A model generated the notes under the pieces. It was not told the origin of the DNA. It did no database searches and saw only the letters and a program-made list of their open reading frames with translations. From assembly GCF_040115645.1 (NCBI RefSeq), contig NW_027096013.1, positions 806,001 to 870,000 of the forward strand: a stretch of 64,000 bases of DNA, written 5' to 3'. The stretch is from Euwallacea fornicatus. Taxonomy: Eukaryota; Arthropoda; Insecta; Coleoptera; Curculionidae. Both the position numbers and the translations under genes were made by a program. Shown in pieces: positions 36,720 through 44,150 of the stretch. Every line of letters starts with the position of its first letter. The first letter of the stretch is position 1.

Positions 36720-36980
36720 TTATCGCTTTTTAATAGCACTTTTTATTTCGGAAACAACAGCTTCAAGTTGCAGAAGCCTGTTACGTAACGCGAAAGTGTT
36801 AAATCTTGACACTTCATCGACTTTGTTCAAAAATCCATCCACTTCGTTCACCTTATCTTTTAGTTCTGCAAGTTCCTTTGTGGATATGGTTATTTTTTCC
36901 GTGAGCTGTTGATTTTTATCATCCATATTTTTTATTGTATCATTTAACTCATTTTTTAGTAAAAGTATTTTGTTTATCAT
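36720..36980 (-). CDS. Coiled-coil protein, 86 aa (possibly the C-terminal part of a split gene)
   Basis: Nearly the whole protein shows heptad-like spacing of Leu/Ile/Val with many charged residues (for example ELAELKDKVNEVDGFLNKVD at about 37-56 and LRNRLLQLEAVVSEIKSAIK near the end), which predicts a coiled coil and oligomerisation. There are no cysteines or catalytic motifs. The ATG at 36980 is in the same frame as the 42-aa ORF upstream and is separated from its TAA by just two codons, so the two may once have been, or may still act as, one protein. It is followed at 18 bp by the integrase. Coiled-coil proteins near the capsid genes can be spike or fibre components, but that role is only a guess. 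Confidence 0.55.
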   Translation of the reverse strand: MINKILLLKNELNDTIKNMDDKNQQLTEKITISTKELAELKDKVNEVDGFLNKVDEVSRFNTFALRNRLLQLEAVVSEIKSAIKKR

Positions 36981-36986
36981 CTTTTC

Positions 36987-37115
36987 TTAAATTTTTTTCA
37001 TATTAAAACCAATGTCCAATTTGTTAATAGACTTGTTACTTTTAACAAAGTGTTTTTCGAAATGTTCGGCGACTGTTTTTTTTGAAATGTGTCGACCAAA
37101 CTTATCGACAGTCAT
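36987..37115 (-). CDS. Small ORF with VDKFGRHI start, 42 aa
   Basis: The ORF begins MTVDKFGRHISKKTVAEHFE and ends NMKKI before a TAA at 36987-36989. Similar N-termini (VDKFGR followed by a short basic segment) begin longer Polinton proteins as I remember them, which suggests that this is the real start of the gene whose remainder is the 86-aa coiled-coil ORF in the same frame. A run of seven A residues lies just before the stop. It may be a functional short cistron, a readthrough product or the N-terminus of a pseudogene; the sequence alone does not decide. Confidence 0.45.
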   Translation of the reverse strand: MTVDKFGRHISKKTVAEHFEKHFVKSNKSINKLDIGFNMKKI

Positions 37116-37151
37116 CTTGAAAATAAAATGCAAATAAAAAAAGGTACTTGT

Positions 37152-38300
37152 TTATACAATAACATCTGCTTCCTTAAGTTCTTCTATAATAGAAATGATT
37201 TCGTTATTATGACCTGTATGACCTGCTGTCGTAGAAGCCATAAGTAAACGAAGCCTGTCAACGAGTTCATTCAAATCATTCCAATATACATAATCCGTTT
37301 GTGATTTGTGATTTTTTAAAATTAATCCCGATCCCTTTTTATTTCGGGGCCTAACGAGCGGAAGGGTAGGTCTACTGAAACTCGTTTGGGAAGATTGTAT
37401 ACTTCTAGTTTTCGTGATACCTTTTTCCTGCAAGTATGGTGCTATTATTGTAATGTATTTGGTTGATTTAGTACCTTGAACTTGATCATTGGGATCATGA
37501 TTCCTTCTATAAGCGTTAGTCCTTTTCAATATATCCATATAATTATCCAAATCCTCCTTTTTGTAGCCGAGCGGATTTATTTTAAACAATAGTTCATATA
37601 ATCCGACTGTTCCAGGATATGTTATTCCTGCAACTTTTACATCTTTGCCGATAAGTTCGACAGGTTTTTGAGTTAAGCCTAAAAATAACTTGTCTGTTTC
37701 AATGTCGTGAATTATACCAAATTGATGATCGAAAGTATGTTTTTTGTCTTTTATATTATCGTCAATATAAGTTCTTGGTAGTTCGTGGTAGGTTTCTAGC
37801 CACTCTTCGTAAGCAGGAGTACTAACTATTGGTTGTATTGACAGCTTTGATTGTTCTAAAATATCCGATAAATTCAATGATTTCTCGTTAGACTCTTCTT
37901 GAAATGGTGTAGTTTCACCAATCTCCACTGAACGTAAAAAAGAAGGAAATTGACTTTTTGACGTTAAGCTTTCATCAAAGAAGGAGGGCATCTTTAAAGG
38001 TAAAAGTGGAGTTTTCCCAGTTTTCAATTTTTTTTCTTTCCTTGGGGTTGAAGTTGCAGATGCTGCATTTTCGATATTAAAAGATCTTTCTTCTTCCTTT
38101 TTTCCTTCGGTTATTATATCCAGTGGTTCACTCTTACCATGAACAGCTGAAATTAATTGTTCTAAAGGTTGTGTTAGTGGTTTGTAGGTTTGCTCTAGTC
38201 TAGCTTGCGTCTCAAATTCTGCATTTTTTAGACTCTGATATTTTTCTCTCACTGCTTTTCTCGATTTAACCAGCTCTCTTTTTAAACGTTCGTCATCCAT
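37152..38300 (-). CDS. Conserved Polinton protein of unknown function (DUF8207-like C-terminus), 382 aa
   Basis: The N-terminal ~55 residues are helical and charged (RLKRELVKSRKAVREKYQSL), probably a coiled coil. Residues 60-160 are low complexity and rich in Ser, Glu and Lys. The conserved part is C-terminal: YPGTVGLYELLF (228-239), a DLDNYMDILKRTNAYRR helix (250-266), a GSGLIL turn (323-328), YWNDLNELVDRLRLL (339-353) and GHTGHNNEIISIIEEL (360-375). This last signature recurs in proteins of arthropod Polintons and, from memory, corresponds to DUF8207. The function is unknown; a structural virion role is possible. The ATG at 38300 is preceded by a (CCT)n leader. It lies between the ATPase (upstream, 54-bp gap) and the small ORFs. 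Confidence 0.8.
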   Translation of the reverse strand: MDDERLKRELVKSRKAVREKYQSLKNAEFETQARLEQTYKPLTQPLEQLISAVHGKSEPLDIITEGKKEEERSFNIENAASATSTPRKEKKLKTGKTPLLPLKMPSFFDESLTSKSQFPSFLRSVEIGETTPFQEESNEKSLNLSDILEQSKLSIQPIVSTPAYEEWLETYHELPRTYIDDNIKDKKHTFDHQFGIIHDIETDKLFLGLTQKPVELIGKDVKVAGITYPGTVGLYELLFKINPLGYKKEDLDNYMDILKRTNAYRRNHDPNDQVQGTKSTKYITIIAPYLQEKGITKTRSIQSSQTSFSRPTLPLVRPRNKKGSGLILKNHKSQTDYVYWNDLNELVDRLRLLMASTTAGHTGHNNEIISIIEELKEADVIV

Positions 38301-38303
38301 GTT

Positions 38304-38323
38304 GGAGGAGGAGGAGGAGGAGG
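38304..38323. repeat. (GGA)n/(TCC)n microsatellite at the 382-aa gene leader
   Basis: Six to seven GGA triplets on the plus strand read as a CCT polypyrimidine tract just upstream of the 382-aa start codon. Confidence 0.9.
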
Positions 38324-38354
38324 TAAAGTGAAGTTACTTTGAAAACCGTTCCTT

Positions 38355-39038
38355 TTATAGGTAAATAAATGTATCAAATCCCTTTCGGTATCTACCGCAC
38401 TTTAAATTTGAATCTTTATCCACTACTAAAAATTCGTACAGTTCTTTCCAACAGAGCGAACACAAGTCTTTAAACTGATTAAATGACATATCGACATTAA
38501 TATGATCTTGATAAATATGTTTCAAATTTGTGACATCTTGTTGAAATATGATAAGTAGGTTCGCATTGTCTCGTATTAATTGTTTAGGTATAGAAGAATA
38601 TGTTTGACACAAATAAAAACAATCAGTGTTTTTATGCCGTCCAAAGCAAAAATAATCCTTAACAATATTCTGATCACAACAAACGATATCATCGAAAATA
38701 ATCAATGAATTAGATTCAATTTCTCTTGGATCGATAATATTTTCGGCACTATCTGACTCGTAGAAACCGATTTGTTTAAGAGGTTGCATAAGTGTTCTCA
38801 AATATTCATATTTTGGCTGATACAACGACTTGGAATAAATATACAAATTTTTAAAACGCAATCCATTGCGATCTTCAATTAAAGATATCATCACATTAGT
38901 TTTTCCACATCCTGATGGGCCAATAACTAAACCCCTTTTACTAATTCCCTGAAATAAGTCACCATGTTTCCTGAAAGTGTTTTTTGTAAATTCGTAATCT
39001 TTAATGGTTATCGAATGTAACTGTTTTTCAAGACGCAT
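38355..39038 (-). CDS. A32/FtsK-HerA superfamily genome-packaging ATPase, 227 aa
   Basis: Motor ATPase expected to pump the element's DNA into capsids. Walker A is GPSGCGKTN (40-48). Walker B is SLIIFDD (111-117) with D116/D117. It is followed by a sensor-type glutamine in YLCQTYSSIP (Q145) and a candidate arginine finger in KQLIRDN (R156). This order and spacing are those of the packaging ATPases of Polintons and of poxvirus-like large DNA viruses. Length is normal for Polintons and the frame is intact. The ATG at 39038 faces the PLA2-like gene across a 62-bp divergent gap, so early and late blocks may share control here. Confidence 0.95.
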   Translation of the reverse strand: MRLEKQLHSITIKDYEFTKNTFRKHGDLFQGISKRGLVIGPSGCGKTNVMISLIEDRNGLRFKNLYIYSKSLYQPKYEYLRTLMQPLKQIGFYESDSAENIIDPREIESNSLIIFDDIVCCDQNIVKDYFCFGRHKNTDCFYLCQTYSSIPKQLIRDNANLLIIFQQDVTNLKHIYQDHINVDMSFNQFKDLCSLCWKELYEFLVVDKDSNLKCGRYRKGFDTFIYL

Positions 39039-39100
39039 CTTTTTGGTACTTAAAGCACATAAAAAGTGAATGTCTATCAGTTGCGGGATAGTGTTATATA
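39039..39100. promoter_or_regulatory. Divergent promoter between the ATPase and the morphogenesis block
   Basis: There are only 62 bp between two divergent start codons. The plus strand carries TATATA at 39095-39100 touching the ATG at 39101. If it were a true TATA box, transcription would begin inside the PLA2-like ORF. A small upstream ATG at 39070 opens a very short frame. Confidence 0.45.
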
Positions 39101-39925
39101 ATGATCGACTTCCACAGTCATCACATCATTCGTTCAAAAACTAGCAAAAAAAGAGGAACTGGTATTGTCAATACTTTGATAAACAAATTACCCGTTGAAT
39201 TGCATATTCCCGGGTTCAATTTCTGCGGTCCTGGCACCAAGTTGAAGGAAAGACTGACAAGAGGTGATACGGGTGTAAATCCTTTAGATGAAGCTTGTAA
39301 AGAGCACGACATAGCATACGCCGAGAGAAAAGATTTACAAAGTAGACACGAAGCGGATAAAATCTTAGCATCAAAAGCACTAGCACGGTTCAAGGCAAGT
39401 GATTCGGGAATCGGTGAAAAAATTGCAGCGTTGGGTATTAGCGGAGCTATGAATGTGAAAACAAAGTTAGGAATGGGGCTGCGAAAAAGGAAAACAGGTC
39501 GAGGTTTGAAAGGTGGAAAGATAACTCTAAACAGAGCAATTTTAAACGTGAAAAAGGGTCTCATCGGACAAAAGTTTAAAAACTTAAAATCTAGTGCCAA
39601 GTATGCCCTAGCACTTGCAAAAAAGAGTGGCAAAGTTTCACCCCCCAAAAGGAGAATTATTCCTATTCCTAAATCAGGTGGATTTTTGCCTCTGATACCT
39701 CTGTTTGCTGGTTTATCGGCATTAGGTGCATTAGGAGGTGGAGCTGCTGGTATTGCAAAAGCGGTAAACGATGCGAAAGCAGCTTCTCAAAAATTGGAAG
39801 AAGCGAAAAGACACAACGAGACAATGGAAGCTATAGCACTTGGTAAAGAAGGGAGCGGATTATACCTGAAACCATACAAATCAGGATGTGGACTTTACTT
39901 AAAACCATATTCAAAAAACTGTTAA
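39101..39925 (+). CDS. Minor virion protein with PLA2-like (parvoviral VP1u-type) domain, 274 aa
   Basis: Residues 36-75 hold a phospholipase A2-like core: a calcium-loop-like FCGPGTKL (41-48) and the DEACKEHDIAY helix with the catalytic His69-Asp70 pair. In parvovirus capsids this domain helps the particle breach endosomal membranes; a similar role here is inferred. Then comes a very basic region (120-185) with an adenain-type cleavage motif LKGG followed by K (136-140), suggesting processing by the protease encoded next. A hydrophobic Gly/Ala/Leu stretch (194-219) and a charged helix follow. The C-terminus has a twofold motif GSGLYLKPYK / GCGLYLKPYS (251-271), typical of Polinton proteins. 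The ATG at 39101 begins the ORF; its 3' end overlaps the protease gene by 40 bp in another frame. Confidence 0.85.
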   Translation: MIDFHSHHIIRSKTSKKRGTGIVNTLINKLPVELHIPGFNFCGPGTKLKERLTRGDTGVNPLDEACKEHDIAYAERKDLQSRHEADKILASKALARFKASDSGIGEKIAALGISGAMNVKTKLGMGLRKRKTGRGLKGGKITLNRAILNVKKGLIGQKFKNLKSSAKYALALAKKSGKVSPPKRRIIPIPKSGGFLPLIPLFAGLSALGALGGGAAGIAKAVNDAKAASQKLEEAKRHNETMEAIALGKEGSGLYLKPYKSGCGLYLKPYSKNC

Positions 39926-40320
39926 GTGGAATACCTCGAAAATCACTAACAAATTTTCAGTTATTAAAATACGTAAAAAAATTACAAATTCCACATTTTC
40001 GAGATATTTTCATGAGAAATAAATTACCACAGAAAATTAAAAAGAACGAGCGTGGTATAGTAAACCTGGATGATTCATTCAACAAAGGAACTCATTGGAT
40101 TTGTTATGCTAAAAAAGGGAAAAGTATTACATACTTCGATAGTTATGGGAACTTAAAACCTCCAAAGGAGTTGGTTAAGTATTTCAAGAGTGATGGACTC
40201 AAGAACGATATAAAGTATAATTATACGAGGTATCAAGCTGATGAGCAAATGAATTGTGGTCAGCTCTGTTTAGAATTCCTTTATAATAGTGTGTATAGAA
40301 CTCAAGAGATTTATTTATAA
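39886..40320 (+). CDS. Adenain-like (C5/Ulp1 fold) maturation cysteine protease, 144 aa
   Basis: The catalytic residues fit the adenovirus protease layout: H70 (KGTHWICY), D85 (YFDSYG), the oxyanion Q117 (YQADEQ), and C124 (MNCGQLC), with the Gln-to-Cys distance of 7 expected for this family. It would cleave precursor capsid proteins after (M/I/L)xGG-type sites; one such site, LKGG, is present in the PLA2-like protein. It is shorter than adenovirus protease but in the Polinton range. Its start at 39886 lies inside the preceding gene, and it is followed by the minor capsid gene after 18 bp. Confidence 0.94.
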   Translation: MWTLLKTIFKKLLSGIPRKSLTNFQLLKYVKKLQIPHFRDIFMRNKLPQKIKKNERGIVNLDDSFNKGTHWICYAKKGKSITYFDSYGNLKPPKELVKYFKSDGLKNDIKYNYTRYQADEQMNCGQLCLEFLYNSVYRTQEIYL

Positions 40321-40338
40321 TTTTAATATTGACGAATC

Positions 40339-41025
40339 ATGTCTTATAGTTTTGTTCTTACCGGTAATTCTGCAACTCTCACTGCGGAATTTAACCCTCC
40401 TATACATCTAGACGACAATTTCGAATACGTAATCGGTCTAGTCAACTTTGAAACTTTCAATTCAATTCCAAATATTGAGTCCGGATCTAATTTGTTTATT
40501 ATTGATAAAGAATATATCACAATACCACCAGGTTGCTACGAGATAGAAGATATAGCTAATTATATAAAAAAGGACATTGGAGACAAAAAGACATTTGAGT
40601 TAACTGCAAACAATAACACTCTTAGAACACATCTTATTTCATCTGTAGATGTTAAATTTGAAGAAGGAACTATAGCAAAACTTTTGGGGTTTGAGTACCA
40701 GGACATACCGGCTAATACTTTGACAGTGTCTGATCACCCCGCAGATATCTTTAAGGTGAATGCTATAAATATCGATTGCAGTATAGCTGAAGGGTCTTTT
40801 CTAAATGGTACGCCAGTTCATGTAATACATCAGTTTTTTCCTAGTGTACCACCCGGTTTTAAAATAATCGAAACCCCTCAGAATGTCATTTATTTTCCCG
40901 TAATCGTTAACGTTGTAGATAAAATAACAGTGAAACTAGTTGATCAAGAGGGCGATTTGATTAATTTTCGAGGTGAATCCGTGACATTAAGACTTCATCT
41001 TAAACGCTTGGACTCACGATGGTAA
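40339..41025 (+). CDS. Minor capsid (penton) protein, 228 aa
   Basis: Beta-rich protein expected to form single jelly-roll pentamers at capsid vertices. Recognisable family landmarks are IPPGCYEIEDIANYI (62-76), the ANNNTLRT segment (about 89-96), a central FPSVPPG, and the C-terminal end LINFRGESVTLRLHLKR (about 206-222). All are usual in Polinton penton proteins. The frame is intact, length is normal, and it sits directly before the MCP as in most Polintons. The stop codon overlaps the next start in ATGGTAA (41019-41025). Confidence 0.92.
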   Translation: MSYSFVLTGNSATLTAEFNPPIHLDDNFEYVIGLVNFETFNSIPNIESGSNLFIIDKEYITIPPGCYEIEDIANYIKKDIGDKKTFELTANNNTLRTHLISSVDVKFEEGTIAKLLGFEYQDIPANTLTVSDHPADIFKVNAINIDCSIAEGSFLNGTPVHVIHQFFPSVPPGFKIIETPQNVIYFPVIVNVVDKITVKLVDQEGDLINFRGESVTLRLHLKRLDSRW

Positions 41026-41213
41026 TTCTATATAATAGAACACCTAATTTAGATTTTGTCAGAAGGTTTAATACACCTTGTAAGCAGCAAACCCCCGATA
41101 GTACGAAACGATACACAAGAGGGTTAACGTCTTTGAATAAACAGTTTCTTGTTTCCCTAGGATTTACATTAAAAAATGGATCATATAAACGTCCAAGAAA
41201 AAGTTTTTATTGA
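41019..41213 (+). CDS. Small basic Polinton protein between penton and MCP, 64 aa
   Basis: The product is basic and rich in Arg/Lys, with the phrase RGLTSLNKQFLVSLGFTLKN; short proteins with an 'LT--N--FL-SLGF' theme often lie at this place in Polintons. The role is unknown; a DNA-condensing core-protein role is possible given the charge. It overlaps the penton gene by 7 bp (ATGGTAA) and the MCP gene by 38 bp. Being wedged by overlaps on both sides argues for real coding, but the size leaves doubt. Confidence 0.6.
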   Translation: MVILYNRTPNLDFVRRFNTPCKQQTPDSTKRYTRGLTSLNKQFLVSLGFTLKNGSYKRPRKSFY

Positions 41214-42393
41214 CGACTCAATTTTAAGCTGGGAAGTGCTCTCTTTTGATCCATTCAATCCTACTAAATTGGGGACAAACGATGAAATTAGAATATCCTT
41301 ACAGCAAACCGGAAAATATCCCTTACCCTGCAAAAGTGAACTTTACATTGAACTAAAGGTTACGAAAGAGGATGGTACGCCACTTACAAACACATACTTG
41401 ATAAATAATGCCGCGGCGTTTTTATTCAAAGAGTTGAGATATGTTCTAAATGGAGTGACAATTGACGCAGTACGAGATGTTGGTATAACAGCAACCCTTA
41501 AGGGTTATTCATCATATAATTTAAATGAAAGCGCTAAGCTTCAAAACGCGGGATGGTATCCGGTAGAAAAAGAAAAAAGCATCATGACGGACTCTAACGG
41601 AAATGTTTCTTTATGTATTCCTCTTAAGATGTACTCTGGTTTCTTTGAAGATTATAAGAAAATCATTTTAAATTCACATCAAGAATTAATCCTAGTTAGA
41701 GCTAACGATGATTCCAATGCATTGGTACAAACGGCAGCATCTACAGAAAAACCGAAACTTACGATAACAAAACTCTGTTGGAGAGTTCCACACTTAACAG
41801 TAGCAATTCCTCAGGAATTAGCACTTACAAAAACTATTGATAAAAATACTGACATCTTATTAACTTTTCGAAGCTGGGAATTAGTTGAATATCCAGAGTT
41901 ATTAGAAGCCACCAGACACAATTGGACGGTAAAGACATCGACCAAAGTTGAAACTCCACGCCATGTCATACTCGCATTTCAAAAAGACAAAAGAGGTAAT
42001 CTTAAAAAGGATATGAGCAAATTTGATCACTGTGACCTACGAAACGTAAATGTGTATTTAAATTCTGAAAGATACCCGTATGGTGACTTGCAACTTGATT
42101 TTAAAAATAATAGATTTGCAACCCTGTATGAAATGTTTTCCGAATTTCGTCAGGTTTACTATAATAACGCACAAGAACCGATTTTCACTCCGTCCGAATT
42201 CAAAGATAAAGCTCCACTTGTTTACATCAATTGTACTCACCAAAGAGATTTACTTCAAACTGGATCAGTCACTATGAGAGTGGAATTTGAAACTGCAGAA
42301 AAAGTGACTGATAAAACGACAGCCTATTGCCTCATTATTCATGACAAAATATTTAGTTATAATCCACTTACGAAAATTGTAAAACAGCTTTAA
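41176..42393 (+). CDS. Major capsid protein, double jelly-roll, 405 aa
   Basis: Main shell protein of the predicted icosahedral particle. Landmarks of Polinton capsid proteins are: DPFNPT near the N-terminus (25-30); LFKELRYVLNGVTID (83-97); IPL...FFEDYKKII (148-164), closing the first barrel; PRHVILAFQ (261-269); and DHCDLRNVNVYLNSERYPY (284-302) in the second barrel. The double jelly-roll fold is known for this family and is inferred here from those segments. Length is slightly short but complete. The ATG at 41176 lies in the end of the 64-aa gene. Downstream are a (CCA)n microsatellite and, about 445 bp on, an AATAAA at 42839. Confidence 0.96.
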   Translation: MDHINVQEKVFIDDSILSWEVLSFDPFNPTKLGTNDEIRISLQQTGKYPLPCKSELYIELKVTKEDGTPLTNTYLINNAAAFLFKELRYVLNGVTIDAVRDVGITATLKGYSSYNLNESAKLQNAGWYPVEKEKSIMTDSNGNVSLCIPLKMYSGFFEDYKKIILNSHQELILVRANDDSNALVQTAASTEKPKLTITKLCWRVPHLTVAIPQELALTKTIDKNTDILLTFRSWELVEYPELLEATRHNWTVKTSTKVETPRHVILAFQKDKRGNLKKDMSKFDHCDLRNVNVYLNSERYPYGDLQLDFKNNRFATLYEMFSEFRQVYYNNAQEPIFTPSEFKDKAPLVYINCTHQRDLLQTGSVTMRVEFETAEKVTDKTTAYCLIIHDKIFSYNPLTKIVKQL

Positions 42394-42399
42394 ATTCCT

Positions 42400-42422
42400 A
42401 CCACCACCACCACCACCACCAT
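42400..42422. repeat. (CCA)n microsatellite after the MCP stop
   Basis: Seven ACC triplets begin 6 bp after the MCP stop codon. Confidence 0.9.
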
Positions 42423-42487
42423 CAATATGTAGCGTTAAAACTTAATGTTCAGTTGAAATATTGTTTATAAAGATACTGCAAGTCGAA

Positions 42488-42610
42488 ATGACAACTAGAC
42501 TTGAAAGAATAGAAACTTTTTTAGAAAACCTACGAAATATTAAACGCCGGATTAGAGAATATTCCATCAAGAAATTTACTTTCCTAAAGTTTGAACAATT
42601 AAAAATATGA
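42488..42610 (+). CDS. Doubtful small ORF, 40 aa
   Basis: An ATG-to-TGA frame begins MTTRLERIETFLENLRNIKR. The product is basic and would form one amphipathic helix. It has no recognised homologue. Position between the MCP and its poly(A) signal would let it ride on the MCP transcript. It could equally be a chance ORF. Confidence 0.25.
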   Translation: MTTRLERIETFLENLRNIKRRIREYSIKKFTFLKFEQLKI

Positions 42611-42838
42611 ATATTCAAGGGTTTAAAGATGAAAATACCCTAAACGACTCTTTTCACATCATCAGCAGCACATAACAGTAATGGAAAAAATCATTGCATC
42701 AAAGTAAAATGTACCCTATCATCCCGTCATATATAACCAAAACATTTCGTGTGAAGATCCAAACCTATTGATGACTAGTCCAGTTCAAGACTGCTTCTAC
42801 CAACGTGTGCTCTTTTAAATGTTTTATGTACAATGATG

Positions 42839-42844
42839 AATAAA
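42839..42844 (+). terminator. Poly(A) signal AATAAA after the MCP cluster
   Basis: This is the first AATAAA after the major capsid gene on the plus strand, followed by an A/T-rich stretch. It could end the transcript of the morphogenesis block. Confidence 0.4.
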
Positions 42845-43190
42845 GTTTTTAAAAATGTAAAACGCTTTTTAATGATGCATGCTACAATACATCTTCATAA
42901 TGCTATTTATGCAAATTGCTATATATTCACATTGCGAAGATGTCAGCCTATTAACTGCACCAGTCTTTGCAATTTTCGTTTAGCAGGAGCAAAAGACGCA
43001 TAAGTGAGCTCATTTTTCGACTTTGAACTTTAGTACTACTACTTTAGTGGTAGCACAAGGTAGGTGGTTATTTTTATTCATTAAATTAGCGAAAAGCGTA
43101 TTTTAGTATTTATTAGATACGGATTTGGGAACCTAGGGTAGTTCCTCTCGATCAGTGACATTCTCATGTGGTTCGACTTCAAAATTTAGA

Positions 43191-43223
<33 letters not shown>
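43191..43223. repeat. (ACT)n microsatellite
   Basis: About eleven ACT triplets stand within the duplicated region before the last gene; the corresponding place in the first copy has a short TAGTACTACTACTTTAG. Confidence 0.92.
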
Positions 43224-43423
43224 GTGATAGCACAAGGTGGTTATTTTCATTCAATTAGCGAAAAGTGAATTTTAGTATTTATTAAATACAGATTTGGGAT
43301 CCTAGGGTGCAATCCATTGTTCCGACCCAGACCTACTACAGCGGTAGTAATAGAAGTAGTTATTATTACATAGAGATTTGCGAACCGAGGGTACAATTCT
43401 TTTTTGTCATTCGAAAGTGTAAA

Positions 43424-43903
43424 ATGAAGTTTGCCGTACTGGATATGCAAGGTTATATAATTAACAAAATGTTTACCACGAAAGAACTCACCATCTACGA
43501 TGGTAAACATTTGAAATCCTTTTTGTTTAAATGCCCGATTAAATTTTCTAGTTTACATGCAAATGATCGGAAAACTGCTGCATATCTCTATAACAATGTT
43601 CATGGTATTCCATTTGATTCGGGGAATATCAAATATCAGCAAATTAAAAATATTTTAGAAAACCATTTAAAAAATATTGATTTGATATTTGTGAAAGGAC
43701 AGGCAAAATTTGAGTTTTTGAAAGACTATCTTGCCGATTCAATACGAATTTTCAATTTAGAAAAAGATGATGCTGACCTGGTACCCAAATTAAGACCTAG
43801 CGAAAACAATTGTAATAGTCATGCTTTCAAAGTATGCAATTGCAGTAGTAGAAATGCCGGAGTGCTATTTGAATATGTTATTAATAAATTAATTGCTTCA
43901 TAA
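43424..43903 (+). CDS. Accessory protein of arthropod mobile-element type, unknown function, 159 aa
   Basis: The open frame reaches back to 43307, but I place the start at the ATG at 43424 (AAAATGAAG context), because the protein there opens MKFAVLDMQGYIINKMFTTK followed by E, the recognisable beginning of this group; the 39 residues before it lie in the duplicated non-coding region. Later landmarks are FKCPIKFSSL, NNVHGIPFDSG, IDLIFVKGQAKFEFL and a C-terminal Cys/His-containing part (NCNSHAFKVCNC). Proteins with the order 'DxQG...KE...HGI-W/F--G...VKG--K---L...H' are widespread in insect and cnidarian transposon-related sequences as I recall. An RNase-H-like or exonuclease fold is conceivable from the early Asp and Glu, but this is unproven. 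It is the last gene before the right TIR, which supplies its AATAAA. Confidence 0.65.
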   Translation: MKFAVLDMQGYIINKMFTTKELTIYDGKHLKSFLFKCPIKFSSLHANDRKTAAYLYNNVHGIPFDSGNIKYQQIKNILENHLKNIDLIFVKGQAKFEFLKDYLADSIRIFNLEKDDADLVPKLRPSENNCNSHAFKVCNCSSRNAGVLFEYVINKLIAS

Positions 43904-43950
43904 ATCGGGTTTCAAGTCTCTATATGTTAATGTCAGTACCATTGGTACAC

Positions 43951-43968
43951 ATTATTATTATTATTATT
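43951..43968. repeat. (ATT)n microsatellite
   Basis: Six ATT triplets lie in the 3' region of the last gene, between its stop codon and the right TIR. The surrounding stretch (43904-44150) has no credible gene. Confidence 0.9.
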
Positions 43969-44150
43969 TTCGTAGATGTATTTACTAAAGAGTCGATGCA
44001 TAAAAGCATTCTGTAAACATAGCTCGAATGCGGCAGAAGATCGTACCACTTAAGAAAACATACATTATAATTTCCATCAGTGATTGGGGGAGGGGGTAAC
44101 GTTTTCTGTGAGCGAGACATATATTGCATGAATTATTACAAAATATATGA

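Larger units (their letters stand above)
42394..43423. other. Mostly non-coding region after the MCP, with a ~170-bp imperfect duplication
   Basis: This holds microsatellites, one doubtful 40-aa ORF (42488-42610), the AATAAA at 42839-42844 and a duplicated stretch. The duplication is seen from TAGCACAAGGTRGGTGG-like blocks at about 43051 and 43228, TTAGCGAAAAG, TTTTAGTATTTATTARATAC and CCTAGGGT at 43132 and 43301, with a degraded third piece (TTTGCGAACCGAGGGTACAA) near 43378. It probably serves as promoter for the last gene. Confidence 0.6.

Noticed and set aside
39121..39648. 175-aa ORF antisense to the PLA2-like gene
   Set aside because: Shadow frame of a gene with clear domain motifs; no motif of its own.
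42833..43003. 56-aa ORF starting ATGATGAATAAAG
   Set aside because: Its start contains the AATAAA signal, and the product has no recognisable feature; probably chance.
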